Part shown: positions 58,377-64,000 of the stretch, piece after piece | Layout: each line of letters opens with the position of its first letter | Numbering within the stretch: the first letter of the stretch is position 1 | Origin: an uncultured Opitutaceae bacterium | Lineage (GTDB): Bacteria; Verrucomicrobiota; Verrucomicrobiia; Opitutales; Opitutaceae | Direction: 5' to 3' | Assembly: GCA_903929355.1 (NCBI GenBank) | Contig: CAIYUN010000072.1 | Location: forward strand, 62,001-126,000 | Length of the DNA stretch: 64,000 nucleotides | The notes under the pieces: generated by a model | Seen by the model: the letters and a program-made list of their open reading frames with translations, nothing else | The model's database searches: none | What the model was told of the DNA's origin: nothing | Program-made: the position numbers and the translations under genes

Positions 58377-60143
58377 ATGGCCACCTCCATCGATATCGCA
58401 CCGCCTCCTCCGGCCCAAGGGGACACCACCCGGATCGCCCAGCTGGAGGCCGAGCTGGCGGGCATGAGCCGCGAGCTCACCCATCGGGTCGCGGTGCGGA
58501 CCGAGGAGCTGCGCCAGGCCAACGAAAAGCTCTATCAGGAGATTCTCGACCACCGCAAATCCGGTCAGGCCCTCCGCGTGACCGAGCAAAAATATCGCGG
58601 CTTTTTTGAGCATGCGGTCGAAGGAGCCTACCAAAGCACCCCCGCCGGCACCTACCTGAGCATCAACCCCGCGCTCGCCCGGCTTTACGGCTACGCCACC
58701 GCCGCCGAGATGCAGGCGGCGGTCGCCAACATCGCCGAGGACATTTATGTGGATCCCACGATGCGCCAGCGGTTCAAGGAGATGATCGAACGCGACGGCG
58801 AGGTGCGAAATCTCGAATACCAGGTGCGCCGCCATGACGGCACCCATATCTGGATCTCCGAAAACGCGCGGGTCGCGCGCAGCCGGCGCGGCACCGTGCT
58901 GTATTACGAGGGCACCATCCAGGACATCACCCGCCGCAAGGAGGCCGAGGCGGCTGCGGCCCGGCTCGGCGAGCAACTGCTCCAGGCGCAGAAAATGGAG
59001 GCCATCGGCACGCTGGCCGGCGGGGTCGCGCACGACTTCAACAACATCCTCAGCGCGATCCTCGGCAATGCCGAGCTCGGATTGGACGACGTGTCCGCCG
59101 ACTCGCCCGCGGCCCTGCATTTCAACGAGGTGATCAAGGCCGCCCGCCGCGCCCGGGAGCATGTCCGGCAGATCCTGGCCTTCAGCCGGCATCACGCGCC
59201 CGAGCGCGAGGCCGTCCGGGTGGGCGCAATCGTGCGCGAGGCGGTCGACCTGGTCCGCGCCACCATCCCCTCCACGATCGGCATCGAACGGGAGATTGTC
59301 GCCGAGCACGACCACGCGGTGGCCAACCCGGCGCAACTGCACCAAATCCTCGTCAACCTCTGCGCCAACGCCAGCCATGCGATGCACGGGCGCGAGGGCG
59401 TGCTGCGGGTCCGGCTGGAAAACGCCGCGCTCGGCCCGGGCGGCCGCCCACCCTTCGGCCGGCTGAAGCCCGGGGTCCATCTGAAACTCAGCGTGGCCGA
59501 CACCGGCCACGGCATCCCGCCGGAGGTGTTGCCGTGCATCTTTGACCCGTTCTTCACCACCAAACCCGTGGGCGAGGGCACCGGCCTGGGCCTCTCCGTC
59601 GTGCATGGCATTGTGCAGAACCACGGGGGCGAAATCCAGGTTGAGAGCTCTCCTGGCTCCGGCAGCACTTTCACCATCTGGCTGCCGGTGTCCGAGGCCA
59701 TCGTTCCGCCCGCCCCCGCCCCGGTCGCCTGGTGCCACGGCCAGGGCCAGCGGATCCTGGTGGTGGACGACGAGGAGTCGTTGGTGCGGTTGCTGGAACA
59801 CGGGCTGGAGCGCCTCGGCTACGTGGCCCGCGGCCACACCTCCAGCCGCGCCGCCCTCGCGGAGTTTCAGGCCGCGCCGGCCAATTTCGACCTCATCATC
59901 ACCGACCACACCATGCCGAACCTGAACGGCGCGGATCTGGCCCTGGCCCTGCATGCGGTGCGCACCGACATTCCCATCATCCTTTGCTCCGGCTACACCG
60001 ATGTGATCAACCGAAGCCAGGCCCGGGCGGCGGGTATCCGGCGGCTACTGTTCAAGCCCATGGACCTCGCCCAGCTTAGCCAGGTGATCCATGAGACGCT
60101 GCAGCCCCCCGGCGCCAACTCCACCCAACCATGGCCCGGATAA
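58377..60143 (+). CDS. PAS-domain hybrid sensor histidine kinase with C-terminal receiver
   Basis: A 588-residue soluble protein without membrane spans. Order: coiled-coil start (LEAELAGMSRELTHRVAVRT), a PAS/PAC domain (about 75-190, YRGFFEHAVEGAYQSTPAGT), HisKA with GVAHDFNNILSAILGNAEL (about 215), HATPase with NLCANASHAMHG, ADTGHGIPPEV and GTGLGLSVVHGIVQNHGG, and a receiver domain (about 457-578, ILVVDDEESLVRLLEHGL, phospho-Asp in IITDHTMPNLNG). The start of the next response regulator overlaps its 3' end by 13 bases, so the two work together. Confidence 0.94.
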   Translation: MATSIDIAPPPPAQGDTTRIAQLEAELAGMSRELTHRVAVRTEELRQANEKLYQEILDHRKSGQALRVTEQKYRGFFEHAVEGAYQSTPAGTYLSINPALARLYGYATAAEMQAAVANIAEDIYVDPTMRQRFKEMIERDGEVRNLEYQVRRHDGTHIWISENARVARSRRGTVLYYEGTIQDITRRKEAEAAAARLGEQLLQAQKMEAIGTLAGGVAHDFNNILSAILGNAELGLDDVSADSPAALHFNEVIKAARRAREHVRQILAFSRHHAPEREAVRVGAIVREAVDLVRATIPSTIGIEREIVAEHDHAVANPAQLHQILVNLCANASHAMHGREGVLRVRLENAALGPGGRPPFGRLKPGVHLKLSVADTGHGIPPEVLPCIFDPFFTTKPVGEGTGLGLSVVHGIVQNHGGEIQVESSPGSGSTFTIWLPVSEAIVPPAPAPVAWCHGQGQRILVVDDEESLVRLLEHGLERLGYVARGHTSSRAALAEFQAAPANFDLIITDHTMPNLNGADLALALHAVRTDIPIILCSGYTDVINRSQARAAGIRRLLFKPMDLAQLSQVIHETLQPPGANSTQPWPG

Positions 60144-60511
60144 TCCTGATTGAGGATGACGAGGCGCTCCGCCCCATGCTGGTCAAAATGATTGAACGGC
60201 TCGGACATGAGGTGCGGTCCGAGGCGGATGGCAAGGCCGGCCTCGGTCAGGTGCGCGTCTGGGAGCCCGACCTCGTGGTCACCGACATGATCATGCCCGG
60301 ACAGGAGGGGGCGGAGACCATCTTCAGGCTGCGGCGGGAATTCCCCGGCGTCAAAATCATCGCCATGTCCGGCGGCGGCCGCCTCGGTGGCGCCGACTAC
60401 CTGGCCCTCGCCAAAAAGCTGGGGGTTGCCACCACTCTCGCCAAGCCCTTCAGCCGTGACGAGTTTAAGATCGCGCTCGAGGTGGCGCTGGGAAACGCCA
60501 GCCAGCCTTAG
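60131..60511 (+). CDS. Single-domain response regulator (CheY-like)
   Basis: A 126-residue receiver domain without output domain. Acidic residues are in LIEDDEALRPML, the phospho-acceptor is Asp52 in LVVTDMIMPGQEGAE, and Lys is in TLAKPFSRDEF. It overlaps the hybrid kinase gene by 13 bases, consistent with translational coupling and a phosphorelay between them. The output is unknown. Confidence 0.93.
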   Translation: MARIILIEDDEALRPMLVKMIERLGHEVRSEADGKAGLGQVRVWEPDLVVTDMIMPGQEGAETIFRLRREFPGVKIIAMSGGGRLGGADYLALAKKLGVATTLAKPFSRDEFKIALEVALGNASQP

Positions 60512-60590
60512 GTGCAGGGGCCGGAGTACCCCGTCCATATTTGTTTGTCAGTTGCAATTAGAGGGCCCCTGCATAGGCTTTCCCTGCCCC

Positions 60591-63500
60591 ATGAAACAGC
60601 TGATCCCACTCCTGATCTGCGTTCCACTCGGGCTGTGCGCAGCCACGCCTGACCCGGCAGGAACCGACTTTTTTGAGAAAAACATTCGTCCGCTGCTCAC
60701 ACAAAAATGCTATGAATGCCACTCGGGATCGCCGGCCACCTCGAAGGGCGGACTCTTGCTGGACACGAACGCGGGCGTGCTGGCCGGTGGCGACGACGGC
60801 CCGGTGATCGTCCCGGGAAAGCCCGACGCGAGCATGGTGATACGCGCCCTGGGCTATCAGGACGAGAGCCTGCAAATGCCCCCCAAAAGCGCCGGCGGCC
60901 GGCTCACCGACGCCCAAATCAGCCTGGTGCGCCAATGGATCGCGATGGGCGCGCCTGATCCCCGTGACGGCGCCGCCCACCGGCTCTCGGGCCTCACCGC
61001 CGAGGCGCGCGCCCACTGGTCATTTCAGCCGGTGGTGAAGCCCCCCCTCCCCGAGGTGCGCGACCGGTCATGGTGTCTGACCCCCGTGGATTTCTTCGTG
61101 CTGGCCAAACTGGAGTCCAACGGTCTGCGGCCGAGCCCGCCCGCAGACCCCGAGGTCCTGCTCCGCCGGATGTATTACGACATGCTCGGCCTGCCGCCAA
61201 CCCTGGAGGAGATCAATGCCTTTGCCCACGACTACGACCTGGCCCTCCGGACGGAAAACTACGCCATCGCCGAGGGCAAGGTCCCGTATGGCGAGGGCCG
61301 CAAGGGCTTTTACCCGGCCCGGCGGGTGGTGCTCGAGAAATGGATCGACCAGCTCCTCGCCAGCCCGCACTACGGCGAACGCTGGGGCCGCCACTGGCTC
61401 GACACGGCACGCTACGCCGACACGACCGGCACCAACAATCAAAACGGCCGCAACCGCTTCGAGGGGCCCCGCTACGAGTATGCCTGGACCTACCGCGACT
61501 ACGTCGTCGACGCGCTCAACCAGGACAAGCCCTACAATCAATTCGTGGTCGAACAGCTCGCCGCCGACCAGCTCCCCAACCTCAAGCCGCAGGACGGGCG
61601 GCTCGCCGCCCTCGGCTTCCTCACCGTCGGCAAACACTTTGACAATCCCAACGACCTCATCGACGAGCGGATCGACACCACCGCCAAGGCGTTTCTCGGC
61701 CTCACCGTGAGCTGCGCCCGCTGCCACGACCACAAGTTCGACCCGATCCCGACCGCCGACTATTACTCGTGGCACGGCATCTTCAACTCCGTCGAGGAGC
61801 CCATCGTGCGGCCGGAGCTCAAACTCGACGCCCCGGCCGCCGCGCAGGCCGATTACCGGAAAAGGCTCGCGGACCTCGAGGTCGCCAACCGGAAGGTTTA
61901 CTACGATGAGGCGGCGACGCTCTACACCCAGATGCTGGCCGAACCGCGCCTGGTCGAGCACGGCTACATCGTCGCGTTTGGCGGCCAGTCGACCGAGGCG
62001 TTTGCCGCCCGGAAAAAGTACGGCTTGGAGGTGGAAAAAAACAACGCCAATGCGATGATCGCCAACGCGAACAACCACCCCGTTTTTGGCCCGTACAATG
62101 TCCTCGCGCGCCTGTTCCACGACCAACCCAACGACTTCGCGCGGCTCGCGCCCGCCGCCCTCAAGGCCGCGCTCGCCCGCCCCAGAGTCAGGACCAACCC
62201 CATCATCGCGCGCGAGCTGGCCGCGCTGGCCCCCGCGACGCTCGACGAGGTCGGGGTCGCCTACGCGCAGCTCTTCGCCCGTGGCCAGAAGGATTTTGCC
62301 GCCTACCTCGCCGCGCGCCGCGACTCCCGCCCGCTGGCCGTCGCGCCAGCCCGCCCCCCCGATGACGCCACCCAGGAGCTGTTCAACGCCCTCTGGCCCA
62401 TCCCCGACGGCCGGGAAATCGCCACGGCCGAGCAGCAGATGGCCTATTTCACCAAGGTCCAGATGCCCAACAATGTCGCCAACCTGTTTGTCTTCGACAA
62501 GATCAACGAGCTCCGCCTCACCCACCCCGGCGCGCCCGGCTGCGCCATGGTCGTGACTGATCTGCCCACCCCGAAAAACTCGCCGGTGTTCATCCGCGGC
62601 GACCCCGCCAAGCGCGGCCCGGTCGAACCCCGGCATTTCCTCACCCTCCTCTCCTCCGGCCCGCCCGCGCCGTTCACCGACGGCAGCGGTCGGTCTGACC
62701 TCGCCCGGCTGATCGCCAGCCCGGACAACCCGCTCACCGCCCGCGTCGAGGTGAACCGCGTCTGGCAGGGCCATTTTGGCGAGGGCTTTGTCCGCACCCC
62801 GGACGATCTCGGCAACATGTCCGAACCGCCCAGCAACCAGGAGCTCCTGGATTTTCTCAGCGTCTGGTTCGTCGAAAACGGCTGGTCGTTGAAGAAACTT
62901 CACAAGCTCATCCTCCTCAGCAACGCCTACCAGCAGAGCTCCAACCCCGCGCTCAATCCCTTGGTGGCCGAGGGTGCCGCCATGACCACCGACCCGCGCG
63001 TGCTTGATCCCGACAACCGGATGCTCTGGCGCGCGCCCGTCCGCCGCCTCGATTTTGAGAGCATCCGCGACTCGCTCATCCTGCTGACCGGAAAAATGGA
63101 TTCCACCATCGGCGGCAAGCCGGTCAACATCACCGACGAGCCCTACTCCTACCGCCGCAGCATCTATGGCTACATTGACCGGGCGCAGTTGAGCGACCTG
63201 CTCACCCAGTTCGACTTCCCCCCGCCGGACAATGCGAACAGCCGGCGCATCAGCACCATCGTGCCCCAGCAGGCCCTGTTCTTCCTCAACGGCGCGCTCA
63301 CCGTGGACGTCGCCCGCCACCTTGTCGCCCGCCCTGAGGTCGGTCCCTACCTCTCCGACAACGACCGCCTGGCCGCCATTTACCGGATCCTGTTTCAACG
63401 CAAGCCCACCGCGGCCGAGACGAAGCTGGCGCTGGATTTTCTCGGCCAGGCCGCCTTGCTCGTGCCGAAGCCCGACCCTGCCGCCGCACGCCCGACCCCC

Positions 63501-63677
63501 CGGAGAGCCGCCGGGCCCGGCGCCGCCGATGGCACGATGATGATGTCCATGGTGGCCAACGGCCGGGCCGGCGGCGTCAGGAACACCGGGGCGGCCGTCC
63601 CCCGCACCCCGCTCACCCCCTGGGAGCTGCTCACCCAGGCCCTCCTGTTTTCCAACGAATTTGTTTACGTGAACTGA
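60591..63677 (+). CDS. Secreted PSCyt1/DUF1549/DUF1553 cytochrome-like protein
   Basis: A 1028-residue protein with a short signal peptide (MKQLIPLLICVPLGLCAATP). A c-type cytochrome-like N-terminal domain has CYECH at 40-44 (heme-binding CxxCH). DUF1549 follows, with RWGRHWLDTARYADTTG and a second CxxCH in VSCARCHDHKFDPIPTADY, then a spacer and the DUF1553 C-terminal domain with NRVWQGHFGEGFVRTPDDLG and RRSIYGYIDRAQLSDLL. Such proteins form a large paralogous group in Planctomycetota and Verrucomicrobiota and sit next to a DUF1501 gene, as here. The function is unproven; links to sulfated polysaccharide use are proposed. Confidence 0.93.
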   Translation: MKQLIPLLICVPLGLCAATPDPAGTDFFEKNIRPLLTQKCYECHSGSPATSKGGLLLDTNAGVLAGGDDGPVIVPGKPDASMVIRALGYQDESLQMPPKSAGGRLTDAQISLVRQWIAMGAPDPRDGAAHRLSGLTAEARAHWSFQPVVKPPLPEVRDRSWCLTPVDFFVLAKLESNGLRPSPPADPEVLLRRMYYDMLGLPPTLEEINAFAHDYDLALRTENYAIAEGKVPYGEGRKGFYPARRVVLEKWIDQLLASPHYGERWGRHWLDTARYADTTGTNNQNGRNRFEGPRYEYAWTYRDYVVDALNQDKPYNQFVVEQLAADQLPNLKPQDGRLAALGFLTVGKHFDNPNDLIDERIDTTAKAFLGLTVSCARCHDHKFDPIPTADYYSWHGIFNSVEEPIVRPELKLDAPAAAQADYRKRLADLEVANRKVYYDEAATLYTQMLAEPRLVEHGYIVAFGGQSTEAFAARKKYGLEVEKNNANAMIANANNHPVFGPYNVLARLFHDQPNDFARLAPAALKAALARPRVRTNPIIARELAALAPATLDEVGVAYAQLFARGQKDFAAYLAARRDSRPLAVAPARPPDDATQELFNALWPIPDGREIATAEQQMAYFTKVQMPNNVANLFVFDKINELRLTHPGAPGCAMVVTDLPTPKNSPVFIRGDPAKRGPVEPRHFLTLLSSGPPAPFTDGSGRSDLARLIASPDNPLTARVEVNRVWQGHFGEGFVRTPDDLGNMSEPPSNQELLDFLSVWFVENGWSLKKLHKLILLSNAYQQSSNPALNPLVAEGAAMTTDPRVLDPDNRMLWRAPVRRLDFESIRDSLILLTGKMDSTIGGKPVNITDEPYSYRRSIYGYIDRAQLSDLLTQFDFPPPDNANSRRISTIVPQQALFFLNGALTVDVARHLVARPEVGPYLSDNDRLAAIYRILFQRKPTAAETKLALDFLGQAALLVPKPDPAAARPTPRRAAGPGAADGTMMMSMVANGRAGGVRNTGAAVPRTPLTPWELLTQALLFSNEFVYVN

Positions 63678-63714
63678 AACCACCCCACCGCCGCCCCGCC
63701 GCGGCCTCCCCGCC

Positions 63715-64000
63715 ATGTCCCACGAAAACTGCTCCCACTGCCTGCCCACCCCGCTTTCGCGGATGGAGTTCCTTCGTCTCACTGGTCTCAGCCTCGGCTC
63801 CCTGGCGCTCGGCACCATGCTCCCGGAGGTCTTCGGCGCCACGGGGCCCGTGGCGGCGCCCGGCCAGCCCGCGCTCAATCTCCTGCCCCGCCAGCCGCCC
63901 CTGCCGGCCAGGGCCAAACACGTGATCCATATCTTCGCCGGCGGTGCGCCGTCGCATCTCGACACGTTTGACGCCAAGCCCGCGATGGGCGCGCTCGGCG
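63715..64000 (+). CDS. DUF1501-family protein (partial, C-terminus outside window)
   Basis: An open frame from ATG at 63715 to the window edge. A hydrophobic segment (LRLTGLSLGSLALGTMLP) follows the Cys pair in MSHENCSHCLP. KHVIHIFAGGAPSHLDTFD is the diagnostic start of DUF1501 (sulfatase-like fold) proteins. It is 37 bp downstream of its usual partner, the PSCyt1/DUF1553 gene, so the two are probably co-transcribed. The function of DUF1501 is unknown. Confidence 0.88.
   Translation, partial: MSHENCSHCLPTPLSRMEFLRLTGLSLGSLALGTMLPEVFGATGPVAAPGQPALNLLPRQPPLPARAKHVIHIFAGGAPSHLDTFDAKPAMGALG

Noticed and set aside
61068-63977. Minus-strand open frame of 969 codons opposite the PSCyt1/DUF1553 gene
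   Set aside because: The plus-strand protein matches its family throughout; the antisense frame is Gly/Val/Asp-rich without motifs.

Overview
This window looks like chromosomal DNA from a GC-rich Verrucomicrobiota bacterium, probably an Opitutaceae relative. The best lineage clue is the right edge: a large secreted PSCyt1/DUF1549/DUF1553 protein followed by a DUF1501 protein, a pair typical of Verrucomicrobiota and Planctomycetota. The intergenic spaces are packed with short-unit palindromic repeats. The taxonomic call is an inference; no rRNA gene is present.

Layout. 1-5.1 kb: ABC importer (ATPase and a cut-off binding protein), a secreted SGNH hydrolase whose 3' end has been tandemly duplicated, and the pterin enzymes FolE2 and PTPS/QueD. 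5.2-7.6 kb: MBL-fold hydrolase and pyruvate kinase. 7.7-14.6 kb: two PIN-domain toxin-antitoxin pairs with palindromic operators, a sensor kinase/response regulator pair behind a Do-family protease, a transposase relic and a small membrane protein. 14.9-17.8 kb: CobW-type metallochaperone GTPase and a WD40 protein.

17.9-54.9 kb: a nearly unbroken minus-strand surface-polysaccharide locus. It holds a GH-A-like glycosidase, EpsI, a WcaF-like acetyltransferase, many glycosyltransferases, a polymerase (Wzy), a flippase (Wzx), a phage-tailspike-like beta-helix protein, a UDP-galactopyranose-mutase-like flavoenzyme, a NeuB/AroB/SDR/ThDP-enzyme module for an unassigned sugar, and a CDP-tyvelose-type module (RfbF, RfbG, RfbH, two candidate reductases, RfbE). 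The core from 27.9 to 35.2 kb is visibly AT-richer, as expected for a horizontally exchanged O-antigen core. A GbsR/MarR-type regulator and a divergent O-antigen ligase-like gene close the locus. 57.4-64 kb: tRNA-Pro(CGG), RNase III, a PAS hybrid histidine kinase with a single-domain response regulator, and the PSCyt1/DUF1553 and DUF1501 genes.

The most unusual signal is the repeat population. At least eight families of elements built from 7-10 bp degenerate tandem units, usually as two inverted arms around a variable centre, fill the gaps. Several lie inside reading frames without breaking them: twice in the WD40 gene at the equivalent loop of consecutive blades, once in a glycosyltransferase fusion, and once in rfbH. 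Others sit at gene starts and seem to supply the initiation codon. This resembles Rickettsia palindromic elements and cyanobacterial heptamer repeats, but with different sequences.
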